Translations under genes and position numbers: made by a program
The notes under the pieces: generated by a model
What the model was told of the DNA's origin: nothing
Databases searched by the model: none
Seen by the model: only the letters and a program-made list of their open reading frames with translations
Shown: one piece after another, positions 22,690 through 34,844 of the stretch
Layout of the letters: each line of letters opens with the position of its first letter
How positions within the stretch are numbered: position 1 is the first letter of the stretch
Assembly (NCBI GenBank): GCA_030549495.1
Contig: JAUIRK010000952.1
Coordinates: 1-64,000, forward strand
DNA length: 64,000 nt
Direction: 5' to 3'
Source: Nectonema munidae
Taxonomy: Eukaryota; Nematomorpha; Nectonematoida; Nectonematidae

Positions 22690-25550
22690 TAAAAATGGGT
22701 ATATATGTGTAAAAAACATTATATTATTACTTAGATAAAAAGTTTCTTTTTAAGATGAGCTGTCATATATAAATTAATGCTTTGATAACTTTAATTGATT
22801 TTTATAAAAAAAATGAATATCACCGCCGAATTCAGCATGCTTGAAAATGGGTGTATATGTCTAAAAAACATTATATAATTATTTAGATAAAAAGTTTCTT
22901 TTTTGAGATGAGCTGTCATATGTAAATCACTTTTTTGACAGGTTTGAATGATTTTCATAAAAAATGAATATCACCACTGAATTCAGTATATTTGAAAATG
23001 GGTATAAATGTGTAAAAAACTTTATATAATTATTTGATAAAAAGCTTTTTTTGAGATGAGCTGTCACATTTAGATCAATTTTTTGACAGGTTCGATTGAT
23101 TTTCATAAAAAATGAATATCACCACTAAATTCAGCATATTTGAAAATGGGTGTACATGTGTAAAAAACTTTATATAATTATTTAGATAAAAAGTTCTTTT
23201 TTGAGATGAGCTACATTTAGATAAATTTTTTGACAGGTTTGATTGATTTACATAAAAAATGAACATCACCACTCAATTCAGCATATTTGAAAAAGGGTAT
23301 ATATGTGTAAAAAACTTTTAGTTTTTTACTTCAGTATTATTTTTTACTTCAGAATTTTTTGACAGGTTTGATTGATTTTGATAAAAAATGAACATCACCA
23401 CTGAATTCAGCATATTTGAAAATGGGTATACATGTGTAAAAAACTTTATATAATTATTTAGATAGAAAAGTTTCTTTTTGAGATGAGCTGTCACATTTAG
23501 ATCAATTTTTTGACAGGTTTGATTGATTTTCATAAAAAATAAATATTACCACTGAATTCAGCATATTTGAAAATGGGTATATATGCGTAAAAAACTTTAT
23601 ATAATTATTTAAATAAAAAGTTAAATTTTGAGATGCGCTGTCAAATATAAATCAATTTTTTGACAGGTTTGATTGATTTTGATAAAAAAAAAATGAACAT
23701 CACCACTGAATTCAGCATATTTGAAAATGGGTATACATGTGTAAAAAACTTTATATAATTATTTAAATAAAAAGTTAAATTTTGAGATGCGCTGTCAAAT
23801 ATAAATCAATTTTTTGATAGGTTTGATTGATTTTGATAAAAAATGAACATCACCACTGAATTCAGCATATTTGAAAATGGGTATACATGTGTAAAAAACT
23901 TTATATAATTATTTAGATAGAAAAGTTTCTTTTTGAGATGAGCTGTCACATTTAGATCAATTTTTTGACAGGTTTGATTGATTTTGATAAAAAAATGAAC
24001 ATCGCCACTGGATTCAGCATATTTGAAAATGGGTATACATGTGTAAAAAACTTTATATAATTATTTAAATAAAAAGTTAAATTTTGAGATGCGCTGTCAA
24101 ATATAAATCAATTTTTTGACAGGTTTGATTGATTTTGATAAAAAATGAACATCACCACTGAATTCAGCATATTTGAAAATGGGTATACATGTGTAAAAAA
24201 CTTTATATAATTATTTAGATAGAAAAGTTTCTTTTTGAGATGAGCTGTCACATTTAGATCAATTTTTTGACAGGTTTGACTGATTTTCATAAAAAATAAA
24301 TATCACCACTGAATTCAGCATATTTGAAAATGGGTATATATGTCTAAAAAACTTTATATAATTTTTTAAATAAAAAGTTAAATTTTGAGATGCGCTGTCA
24401 AATATAAATCAATTTTTTGACAGGTTTGATTGATTTTGATAAAAAATGAACATCACCACTGAATTCAGCATATTTGAAAATGGGTATACATGTGTAAAAA
24501 ACTTTATATAATTATTTAGATAGAAAAGTTTCTTTTTGAGATGAGCTGTCACATTTAGATCAATTTTTTGACAGGTTTGATTGATTTTGATAAAAAATGA
24601 ACATCACCACTGAATTCAGCATATTTGAAAATGGGTATACATGTGTAAAAAACTTTATATAATTATTTAAATAAAAAGTTAAATTTTGAGATGCGCTGTC
24701 AAATATAAATCAATTTTTTGACAGGTTTGATTGATTTTGATAAAAAATGAACATCACCACTGAATTCAGCATATTTGAAAATGGGTATACATGTGTAAAA
24801 AACTTTATATAATTATTTAAATAGAAAAGTTTCTTTTTGAGATGAGCTGTCACATTTAGAACAATTTTTGACAGGTTTGACTGATTTTCATAAAAAATGA
24901 ATATCACCACTGAATTCAGCATATTTGAAAATGGGTATATATGTCTAAAAAACTTTATATAATTTTTTTAATAAAAAGTTAAATTTTGAGATGCGCTGTC
25001 AAATATAAATCAATTTTTTGACAGGTTTGATTGATTTTGATAAAAAATGAACATCACCACTGAATTCAGCATATTTGAAAATGGGTATACATGTGTAAAA
25101 AACTTTATATAATTATTTAGATAGAAAAGTTTCTTTTTGAGATGAGCTGTCACATTTAGATCAATTTTTTGACAGGTTTGATTGATTTTCATAAAAAATA
25201 AATATCACCACTGAATTCAGCATATTTGAAAATGGGTATATATGTGTAAAAAACTTTATATAATTATTTAAATAAAAAGTTAAATTTTGAGATGCGCTGT
25301 CAAATATAAATCAATTTTTTGACAGGTTTGATTGATTTTGATAAAAAATGAACATCACCACTGAATTCAGCATATTTGAAAAAGGGTATACATGTGTAAA
25401 AAACTTTATATAATTATTTAAATAAAAAGTTCCTTTTTGAGATGAGCTGTCAAATATAAATCAATTTTTTGACAGGTTTGATAAAAAATGGACATCACCA
25501 CTGAATTAAGCATAGTTGAAATATATATGTAACATTAAAAATATTTATAA
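22690..25550 (+). repeat. Tandem array B with dimeric higher-order units, copy II
   Basis: About 19 units of about 150 bp. From about 23590 to 25430 two subtypes alternate: one with AAATTTTGAGATGCGCTGTC followed by AAATATAAATC, the other with AGAAAAGTTTCTTTTTGAGA followed by TGAGCTGTCACATTTAG. This gives a dimeric unit of about 300 bp. Adjacent dimers are nearly identical, a sign of recent unequal exchange. Edge units (22690-23300) are more diverged. Confidence 0.88.
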
Positions 25551-25710
25551 AAACTTATTAATATCTGAGAAAAATAGGGGACAAATTTAGCCCAGCACCA
25601 ATAGGGTTAAAGCATTCAAAGTGAAGGCTCTCTGAAATGCTGTCATCACTACTACGATTGCATCATCATCACCATGACAGGAAGTCAATTCATTTGCCCT
25701 CCTCTGCTGC

Positions 25711-25718
25711 TATTTAAG
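25711..25718 (+). promoter_or_regulatory. TATA-like box of secreted-protein gene
   Basis: TATTTAAG lies 74 bp upstream of the ATG at 25792 in a CT-rich stretch. A transcription start about 30 bp downstream, near 25740, would leave a 5' UTR of about 50 bp. Positional inference only. Confidence 0.4.
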
Positions 25719-25791
25719 TCGCTTCTCCTGCTATTTCGCTCATTCTTTCTTTTGCGACTTCACTCGTTCTTCTCCTTCGCTCTCCGTCGTC

Positions 25792-28700
25792 ATGCTTTTA
25801 GCTTCGCCTCTCCTCTTCGCTCTTCTGCCCCTCATCTATGGAGATAACGTTACTACTTCAAGAACAAAGGAGACAACACATGTAATAAGACCTGAATCTG
25901 TAAATATTTCTCCTTGGTGGTCTCGTGGCAATGCGTAAGTTGTCAAATATATTGTATTTCATTTAACTATCTTCTAGATTTGTTTCTAGACTTCGTTGCA
26001 TATTTTTTTAAAATCCTAAAATTATAATTAAAAATAACTGTATTATGGGTTTTTGACAGCGTTAACAAAAAAATGGTTTTATAGAATTTTACTGAAGAAA
26101 TATATAAATAAAAAAATACATACTTAATCTATCCCAAAACTTTGAAGTTGCAATAATTCTCTTAAAGAATTTAAAAGCAGGAAATAATTTTGCCTTTGAA
26201 AAATGGCTTCTCTAAACGGATTCATTGTTGGAGGTGCCAAACTGCCTTAAATTTTCTTTTGGCCCCCGATTTTCAATTTTTTGCGCATGATTGTTTATAT
26301 CATTTGGGTCCACAAAGTTACGTTTATGTATAACTATAAACTTAATTATAAGGTTAGAGATGTTCCTGTAGGCAGACCATCCGTCAGAAAGAATAATGAA
26401 TCTTCGTAGTATGTGTGTTTGTATAATTTCTGTAGGAGATATTCGCTCCTATTTTCAACTAACATAGAAAATCAAACATTTATCTTCTATAATTGTCATA
26501 GTAATGGTAAATACACTTATATTCAGTTAGCAAAGTAAATTCTTTGAAAATACCTTTTTGCCTTTAATTTAGGAATTGACAGTTATATAGTCATCAATTT
26601 AAATTAGGCGCTCTTAGTAGAAATTGAAAATGTAAAATGTTTCAAAGAAAAATTGCTACTAACTTCAAATTAAATCAGCTATTCCATTCCCCAAGTGAAA
26701 CTCGATTATAAAGGCTTGTAGAGAAAATAAGACAAGAACTGTAAAATAAACTCGAATAAAAGATAGCCTAAGATCCTTCTACGCAACTAAATGATCACAA
26801 CGCTAGCTAACGTATCAAAGCCAATCTTACCTAAGGCAAACCTAGCATATTCAACTTTTAAAAACACATAAAATTCATGAAAAAAATTACAATCATGTAC
26901 ATACTTACACATTAAGGAAAGTGTGAAAACATTGCAAACTTTTCAAAATAATCTTGAAATTATTATGACTTCTTGATAAATTTTAGTTGTGTGCAAAGTG
27001 GACTTATGAGGTCTATTCTATTATTTTTGAAATTTTTTAGAACAAATGTGTGCCAAGATGTCGTTAATGAAAAGATAGAAGATACATCTTCAAAAAGTGG
27101 AAACGCATCTTTAATAACCCTTACATCGGTCACGTCTATTGATAATCACAATGACACTCACCATTTACACCAAGTTATTACGTAATACTTTTTTATTTAT
27201 TTATTTTGTTGGCCAATCCGCTCCATATCAAATGGTGATCTTTGTGGACAGGCAGAGACAAATATCATGATATCAATGCCGGCGCAGGCTGTATGGGCGA
27301 GTGAAACCCAAAACAGCAAGTCCCAAAATAGCTAGTTCTAAGATAAACTGCTGGTTCCAAAATAACTAGTATACCAAAATAGCTAGTGCCATAATAGATA
27401 GCATTTAGCACATACGACCTTCTTTTTAATGTTATATAAATTTTAAATGAAGTATATCACCAGCCTTACTACTTTTTTAAACCTAGAAATAGAAATCCTC
27501 TCAAGAGAACAGTTTCCCATTATTTTTATGATGAATAGGAATATTTCTGTTGTAAAAAAACAAATTATGATCGTGCTCTTCCAAACCTATTTTTCCTAGT
27601 CGAAACAGACGATTATATGACTGAACAGCTAGTCTCAAATTATTTTGGAACAAGCTATTTTGGTATACTAGCTATATTGGAAATATCTATTTTGGGACTA
27701 GCTAGTCGTATAATCTTAGTAGTGGGATTCAAATTTTTTGTCAGCCGGTTTTCTGTTAGAAAAAAGTCAAATTTGTCAGCTTCAATCAACTTATCAATTT
27801 TGATTATTTCCCAATCAACAAAATTGTGTGACACCGGTTCTAACGAACCAACTAAATCCCACTACTGACAACAGTAGGAAATATTCTGTTGGAAATGAGT
27901 ACAAAAAGCACAGCTGTTATGAGCATCACTCGTTACCTTAACCCATTTAAGACCAAGCAAAGCAGACGATATCTAAAAAAACGCAGACGATTTATATTCA
28001 AAGTCATTGAAAAAAGCAGACGAAGATGAAATTACTTATGTTCCAAAATAGGAACATTGGTCGTAAATAGGTTAATTTCAGACAACGTTTAATCTGGCTC
28101 TTCAATTTTTTTCCTTATTTTTAGTAGATTATTCTCCGTTATGCAGATTGAAAATACATTACACTGGGTACCTGTTCATGTTGTTCGTATTTTGAGCCAT
28201 CCCTGCATGAAACTCGCACATATATGCTATCAGGGACAATTGTTATCAGTTTTAAAACAAGTATTGATACTGATTGAACCTTAAGCTTCGATCGAATAAA
28301 GATAAAGGATCATTTGTCCAGCAGTTTTTATATTTGTAAATACATACGTAAAAATTCCTTACGAAGTTGTTTAAAGCCAATTACAATGATTAATTCCATG
28401 TAAATATAGCTTAGCGTTTTCTCAACTATTTGAAAAATAAGGTTTTGTAAAGAATTGCTTTAAATACTTGAAACAAATTTTGACAGAACAGTTTTTAAAA
28501 AAGAAGAATTCAAGGGTTTTATAAAAGTTGTTAGAACTGTCGAAATGTTAATAGTGATTTTCAAACAATTATCCCTTCGAACACACCGCTCCCTGATACC
28601 GTGAAAAAAGTGTTCTGAATGATCAAATTTTGATACCACTTCCTTTTTTCAGAAATGGACAAGTTACGAAGACTTTAACCTACTGTTGCGAAGGATTTAC

Positions 28701-31700
28701 AAGAAGTGCTCAAGATCATGGATGTCCAAGTAATTATTTCCTTTTTCCATTGTGTAGATCATTCACGAAGTAATCATACTTTTGCACATTACCCACGTAT
28801 TTTCAACACCACCAAAAGGCCTCACTTTTACGAGAGTTTCTCATAACTATATTATCATTGGGATCAAAGCTTTTTGAAATGTCAAAATCCTTACACTCAC
28901 GTTTGTTAATATCGAATCTGACCCACACCATGAAGGTATATCCATTTCTATTGGTGAACACAAATGTTTCGTGGGTGTTTTCTTCGAAAGGCACTTTCCA
29001 ACCTCTTGTATCGGAATATGAGCAAAGAAGGTTTTTTACTGCATGTATTTGAACCAAAGACCTTGTAGTACAAAAGCAAGGCGTCTACCCAAATTAAACC
29101 ATGACTTCAATTTGTGATGATTGATATACAGATAGTACAAAATTATCATAAACATAGATGCCTCGTAAATCTGAACAGAACATTAAAAAAAACTATCAGA
29201 TAATCATGCATTGTACAATAATTTTGCTCTCAAACTTTACAGAGTCAAAATAATACCATAATATTACTCAAAGTAGGTAATGGATGATTTGGTCGCTGAA
29301 AATTTTACAAATCTTTGAACTATTGTGATTTTATAACTCTAAATGATCAGAATATGCTATAGAAAGGAAAAACCTTACAAGTTCTTCTTCATCCACCAAC
29401 TTATATTTGTTGATACACAGAGTAAATCACATAAACCTAAGGGCGGGAAAAGTAAACCTGTTTCTTAAGATACACAACATACATAAGTGTGGAGTCGGTG
29501 TTATTTTTCTGAATACAACTTGCTCCCTTTATATTCCTCTTTGTCTTTTCATATTCATGCGAAATTTAAAATTTTAAAGAGCGCTTTTAACAATTTCTTT
29601 TTTAAAGACACAAATATACATGCAAAAAAAAAGACAAATTGAATTATTTAAAAAAAAAGTGATATTATTGCTTCCTTCATTTTTGACTTTTTGCTAAGAA
29701 TATATTCTCAAATCTCTCTGAAAAAATGTAGTTTAAATCATCATCTTTTTTTGATGTGAATTGCAAGAGTTAAAGAAATGACTTTATGTTCGTCACCAAG
29801 TACATTTTGTTCACATCGGCATTAAATCATTCCAAAAGAGAAGGAAATGATAAACCAAGAGAAAAATAATTTCCAAGATTTTAAATTGGCAAATTTAATT
29901 AATGTTATCACGCAAGGAAAGCCTATCCAAGGGCAGTTTCAACCTTTTTGAGTCTCCTATAGAGGTCGCTATTTGAAATGAGCCTATTTTAAAGACGAGG
30001 AAAACTAAATATGGTTCTCCCTTGCGATAGGTAAGATATATATTGGAGATGTATCGGATGTAAAATTTTTTGCATATTCACAAGCGTATATCAAATTTGA
30101 GAGCCATGCTGATGCATATGTGGGTGTGAGAATTAATTTTTTAAGCAAACGCAAGTTTTATACCTTTTAAAAATATAGAGAGAAGTTGTCAATGTATGCG
30201 TGTTATATCATAAAAATTTTGGATTTTAACAAAATCAGAAAATTTCGAAAAAAACTTCGCGGCAAATAGAAAAAAGAAAATTAAAAGTAAAAAATTAATT
30301 AATAGCACTTTACAAATTTGATTAACATTATCACATTCGTAAACGATAGCAAACCTGCTTCAAACTGATAAAACCTAAAAAGGTTGAAATTGCTCCTTGA
30401 TCGACTTATCTTGTGTGATGGCAAAGTTAATCAAATTTGGAACTTATCATTATGATGGAAATATATACATATACCTTATTATTACACATAACATGAAAGT
30501 ACCGTTTCATTCTTTCCTTAATGAATATTGCAAAATAAGCATTTGCCTCACCTCAATTTCTAGTGAGGTTAAAACTTAGTGGCAAATGTTTTATTTAAAG
30601 AAAATTAAGCCCAAATGTTATCTGCTATTTTTAAAATTATTACTAATTTCACAAGTGGCCTTGTCATTTTGCTCGATTACCATTGCACCATATGGATATA
30701 ATTTATTAAATACTCCCTAGTGTTCACGGGGCCCTATGCAAAATGGATTGCGCGGGGTGAGAAATAAGATTTTGAAAAAAAGAAAAGGAATTTATTTTAT
30801 TACTTTTTCATCAACACAAAATGACGATCAAAGTAACTTTACTTTGCGAAAATTGCATTTGGCGAAATCATACATTATATCATCAAAATGAAAAATGAGA
30901 AGCGCGGGGCCCACTGCGGGTGCGTAGATTGCAGTGGCCTAAGGTCGGCCCTGCTCATAGGGCAGCTTAAGATTTCTACAACCTTGTGTTTAGATATGTT
31001 TTCGTGGAGATTGAAAAAACTATAAAATTCAAATTTGAAAGAAATATTAAATTTTGATCTTGAGTAGAATCTTTTTTTATCGCAAACAATTTTCTGACAC
31101 TAATGGCAATTTCCACATTTAAAGAAGTTGTGTACGTACATACGCTTTGAAAATTATTTATACTACAAATTGGTGTATTTGTTTTTCTCTAGAGAATATA
31201 TTTATTCTTGATAGACACTCTATTTTAAAGAATTTGTTTGATTTCGAAAAATGAAACTTGTCTTGCCTTGACAGAGATATGAAAATCTAAACAAAATATT
31301 TGAATGTGTTGAGTAGAATTGAAAAATAGCCGTAAACCATTTGTTTCATGAATTTTTTTTATAACTGGTTAAATTTGGTTTTAATTCTTTCATGCAGAAA
31401 GGGACACCAGTGTGCACTCATTGAAAAAGAAATGCAAGGATAAATTTTGAAAAATCAATGCCTAAAGAACCCAATAAGTGCTGGGCTAAATTTCTGCCCT
31501 CAAGTGCTTAGGGTGACAGACCAGTTCTAACCATTTTTTTTATCAAAAGTAATCAAACCTATCAAAAAATTGATTTATATTGACAGCTCATCTCAAAAAA
31601 AGAATTTTTATTTAAATAATTATATAAACTTTCTTACGCATATAAACCCATTTTTAAGTATACTGAATTCAGTAGATATTCATTTTTAATGAAAATTAAT

Positions 31701-32924
31701 CTAACCTGTCAAATTGATTTATATATGACAGCTCATCTCAAAAAGAAACTTTTTATCTAAATAATTATATAAAGTTTTGTACACATATATACCAATTTTT
31801 AAGTATGCTGAATTCTATTGTGATATTCATTTTTTATGAAAATGAATATCTGTCAAAAATTGATTTATATATGACAGTTCACCTCAAAAAGAAACATTTT
31901 ATTCAAATAAAAAAATATATTTTATGTGAAATTTGAAAGTATATTTTATTATATATATTTCTCATCAATCAAAATTTTGATTGACATTTTCTAAAATGTG
32001 GCCATTATTTTTGAAAAAAATAAATTATAAATTTTCAAGAGAGTAATACAGAACCTAAGCTATAAGGTTAACTACAGATAATGTCAAAAGTTAGATAAAA
32101 AATTTAATTTTGATTTTGATTGACAGTTTTTGATATGAAAGGATCATTCAACTACCATGAAAATGGCATCAAAAGATGCAGCATGTGATTTTAGGAAAAG
32201 ACACGAAATTTGAAGGGATATGATTAAGCTAATTTTAAACTAAAATTAATTAATAATTATATAAATTTTAACTTTTTAATAATTTTCTAATTTTAATTAA
32301 GCTTTTGTTTTAAAAGAATAAATTTTTTTAATCTTACTATCAAATGCTTCAAGTATTTTCCTGTAGTTTTTATTACAGATCGTTATACTTACTTTGCTTC
32401 AATTCTAACTATTTCATTTTCTTTAGTTCTTGGACTTAATTTAATCAGTAGAAAAAAAGCCTATTAGTCAGATGAAAAAGATAAATATAAGTCGGTAGAA
32501 GGAGGAAACCCCGGAGAAGCGATTAGCTATTTCTTTTTATATATTTTACAAAATCAACCGAGTACATTACAGCCTCGCTATAACCAACACCGATATAACG
32601 AACTTTCGGTTATAACGAACGAACGTGTAACAGTTCGTTTTTCATTCATGGATTGTTTATTGTGTAACAGTAATGTGGTGTCGTAATTTGTTAAATAAAT
32701 ACTTTAATCTATATCAGTGTTTCACAACATGTTCCATTTCTTGTGGGCCTTTAAAATTATTTCTCAACACTAAACTTACTTTTGTTTTTGAATGAACAGA
32801 GAAAGTTGAAAAGGATGAAAAATCCTCCTCTAAATCTGGTACTGATCTTCATGGCAATGCTGATGATTACGCACCTGATTTGAAGAATGGCAGTGGGATT
32901 GAAATTGACAACCGTGTTGCATAA
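25792..32924 (+). CDS. Secreted EMI-like protein, four exons (161 aa)
   Basis: Predicted exons: 25792-25934 (donor GTAAGT), 27041-27181 (acceptor TTTTTTAG, donor GTAATA), 28653-28729 (acceptor TTTTTTCAG, donor GTAATT) and 32800-32924 (stop TAA), with AATAAA at 32990. Reading phase is kept at all three junctions and totals 162 codons. The protein starts MLLASPLLFALLPLIYG, a signal peptide, followed by six N-glycosylation sequons (NVT, NIS, NAT, NAS, NDT, NGS), NVCQDVV, TYCCEGFTRSAQDHGCP, and an acidic/basic tail. The NVC...CCxGF...GCP arrangement resembles the EMI-like N-terminus of fasciclin/periostin-type extracellular proteins, but no FAS1 domain follows. Extra exons inside the 4-kb third intron cannot be excluded. 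Function unknown; likely extracellular matrix. Confidence 0.68.
27187..27297 (-). mobile_element. SINE-like tail fragment
   Basis: On the minus strand a GC-richer body (CACCATTTGATATGGAGCGG...) ends in (AAAT)n, seen on the plus strand as TTTATTTATTTATT right after exon 2 of the secreted-protein gene. The tRNA-like head was not found. Fragment only. Confidence 0.4.
27297..27735. repeat. Inverted-repeat element in intron 2
   Basis: The arms at about 27315-27405 (AAGTCCCAAAATAGCTAG and similar) and 27620-27715 (TTTTGGGACTAGCTAGTCG) are imperfect reverse complements built from repeated CCAAAATAGCTAGT words. It looks like a degenerate foldback or MITE. Termini were not fixed. Confidence 0.5.
27938..28075. 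mobile_element. TTAA MITE (130 bp), copy 2
   Basis: Near-identical copy of 16726-16855 with TTAA on both sides, located in intron 2 of the secreted-protein gene. The near identity of two unlinked copies suggests recent mobility. Confidence 0.88.
28800..29108 (-). mobile_element. Possible tRNA-derived SINE
   Basis: The minus strand begins with CATGGTTTAATTTGGGTAGA (box A-like), and GGTTCAAATAC (box B-like) lies about 45 bp on. A body follows that happens to be open for 84 codons. The tRNA-like head is imperfect and only one copy is in the window, so the call is tentative. The open frame has no recognised domain. Confidence 0.35.
30721..30953. mobile_element. hAT MITE remnant
   Basis: The right end, reverse complemented, is CAGGGCCGACCTTAGGCCAC, matching the common CAGGGCCGGCCTTAGG hAT terminus. 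The left side near 30721 (GTGTTCACGGGGCCCTATGC) is decayed. Located in intron 3 of the secreted-protein gene. Confidence 0.5.
31470..32260 (-). mobile_element. TTAA-type satellite element fragment (copy III)
   Basis: Opposite orientation to copies I and II. The end CCCAATAAGTGCTGGGC at 31470 matches the right terminus with three changes. Array B-type units lie at 31545-31910, and the unique head (homologous to 20270-20590) at about 31920-32240. Array A is missing, so there is an internal deletion. The left terminus is not visible. It lies in intron 3 of the secreted-protein gene and is older than copy II. Confidence 0.75.
32568..32660. mobile_element. Tigger/pogo terminal fragment
   Basis: CAGCCTCGCTATAACCAACA followed by CGATATAACGAACTTTCGGT resembles the end of the Tigger element at 46981 (TCGAACCTCGATATAACGAA). 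No opposite end was found. Solo terminus or highly deleted MITE. Confidence 0.5.
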
Positions 32925-32989
32925 ATTTAATGTTTCCCTTTTTTTACTCTTCATTTTTTCAATTCATTATTTTGATTTGTTTTTTTCCA

Positions 32990-32995
32990 AATAAA
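32990..32995 (+). terminator. Polyadenylation signal AATAAA
   Basis: AATAAA lies 66 bp after the stop codon of the secreted-protein gene and is followed by a TG/T-rich stretch, as expected of an animal poly(A) site. Confidence 0.55.
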
Positions 32996-32999
32996 ATGT

Positions 33000-34595
33000 G
33001 ATTTTTAATAAGAAATGTGTGTTTAGCATTTTTCAATTGAAAGCGATGAAACACTTCACTGCCTGATACTTCATATAGAAATGATTCGTAATAAAATTAC
33101 GCATAAAGGACTGGAATTACTTAAAAGGGGCTCAAATTACGTCTAGAACAACTTTTGCCTAAAACACGTAGTTAGTAGTTATTCAGTATAGCTTAGAACG
33201 GAGTATTTTTGCAAATGTTTACAAAATCGGTATATTTAGCAATACTTTCTTTCGATGTTAAATTTATTTTTTAAATAAAATATCGTTGGCATAGCTTTGC
33301 ACAGCTTCAGCTTTTATTAATTGTCGTCAAATGTAAAGAATTTTGAACTGTTTGGATAAAAGAAGATTGTAGAATGGGAATATTTTCACGTTTTTAATAA
33401 TTAGTTTATTAAGTTTTAATATCATTGAAACAAATGGTGAATGAAATTTTGACACGATATTTCATTATATAGTGTAGTGAAAGGAATTTATTAAGTTAAA
33501 GCCTAAGCTCGCTCGCCACTAATCGGAACTAGGGTTTACTTCAGTTAAAATATAGCAAGTGAAAGTAGAAGTAATGACTATCGCTGAGAGAAGAGTCTTT
33601 TATATAGTTGAAAGAAAGGGTGATGAAGTGTGTGCATTAATTAATTGAGTCTTTGAAAATCGTATAAAGTATAAAATAAGGGATGAAATTTCAATAAATC
33701 AAATAAAATTAATAAAACATGATATTTGTAATATCTTATGTAAAGCCATAAATCTTTCTTTAAAAAATTGTGTCTTTCCTGAAATACTTTAAGCTTTATA
33801 AAGTTGTACCTGTACATAAGAAAATTGATAGGAACTGTGTAGATCAGGGGCACACATCGTCAAAATTATTGGGGGGCGAAATTTTTTTGTTGCAATTTTC
33901 AAAATTAGTGGTCTGGAAATACCATGGGAGACCAAATATTCAAGCAATCCTTTCAAATAGAATGTATTCAGCGCATACCTAAAGTCCTAAATCTATAAGA
34001 CTACTTTATATTTTTTTTTACGAAATTGGTGAATTTAAATACTATACTTCCAGCGAAAATATTTTAATTAAGTTTGCAGAATATACACTAGTTTAAAAAA
34101 ATTTAAAATTGTTAGGGGGTGGAATAGGCTTTTCATTTGAAAAATGAAGTAGTCTACCAGGCACATTACAGGAATTGATGAAAGGATATTTGATTCATAG
34201 AGAAAACAAATAAATGAAGGTTAGATAGTTTTATGAGTGAATGTAGTCTAAAGGCAAGGATTCTACTAGACACCCTGCGATCTTTATATGAAAAAATGTG
34301 ATTGATTCAGGGGCAAGGGTATAAAATGAAATTATAATTGTGCAAACAAAAAATTAAGACCGCATTATTTCATTTTACTCAGCATCATTCAAAAATAGTT
34401 TAAAAGCTAAATTGATACAAGCCACAAAAAGTAAAATAACTTTAACATTTAGCAATGGTTTGCCTTTTATAATAAATTTTAAAGAAAAAAAGTCTATCAG
34501 AAAAAGTTATAGAGCTTCAACAAAAACTAAAAAATTTTAGAGCATAACTTAAGTTTTTTGAAAACTAATTTGACGTACCCCCCTACAGCATACTC
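33000..34595. other. Intergenic AT-rich region
   Basis: No gene recognised. A GGGGCACACATCG stretch at about 33847 could be a transposon terminus, but no partner was seen. Confidence 0.4.
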
Positions 34596-34599
34596 TATG

Positions 34600-34745
34600 G
34601 GTGGCATGGCAGGTTGGTTGAGATGATGGACTTAGCATGGAAGCCTCTGGATTCGATTCCTCATCGATACAAATTTGTTCAGTTTGACATAAGCGGTACA
34701 TCAGTGCCTTGTCCCATGAAAATACACCCGCACCTTACCTTTTAC
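34600..34745 (+). mobile_element. tRNA-derived SINE-like sequence
   Basis: GGGTGGCATGGCAGGTTGGT, then a segment with GATGATGGACTTAGC, then TCTGGATTCGATTCCTCATC (box B-like) form a tRNA-like head of about 75 bp. The tail portion (ATAAGCGGTACATCAGTGCC) resembles the body of the SINE at 11793 (ACAAGTGGTGTACCAGAATT). Probably the same SINE class. Confidence 0.5.
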
Positions 34746-34844
34746 TCAAAATTGAAAAAGTTGCTACATAATTAACATAAGAGAGAAAGGAAGAATTTCA
34801 TAAGACAGTTGACATTTTAGAAAAAAAAGGATGGCGCAGTAATT

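Larger units (their letters stand above)
20205..25610 (+). mobile_element. Full-length TTAA-type satellite-bearing element (copy II, 5.4 kb)
   Basis: The left terminus CCCTATTAGTGCTGGGGGCG follows TTAA (20205-20208). The right terminus, reverse complemented CCCTATTGGTGCTGGGC, is followed by TTAA (25607-25610). Just inside the left end is a GGGGGCGTAAAACGCCCCC hairpin. Order: unique head (20250-20590), array A (20590-21640), spacer (21640-22690), array B (22690-25550), short tail. No transposase ORF; the repeated 60-71-codon frames in array B arise from the repeat. TTAA flanks and CCCT ends point to piggyBac-type mobilisation in trans. It ends about 100 bp upstream of a TATA-like box of the next gene. 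Confidence 0.85.

Noticed and set aside
23075-25192. Repeated 60-71-codon minus-strand frames with FYLNNYIKFFTHVYPFSNML
   Set aside because: They recur once per dimer of tandem array B and reflect the absence of stops in one repeat frame; no start context, domain or independent conservation.
7979-25610. CRISPR array
   Set aside because: Units are contiguous about 150-bp repeats without short repeats alternating with unique spacers, and the DNA is eukaryotic.
28803-29057. 84-codon minus-strand frame as a host gene
   Set aside because: It coincides with a possible SINE body behind a tRNA-like head, lies in an intron and has no recognised domain; kept only as a tentative SINE.
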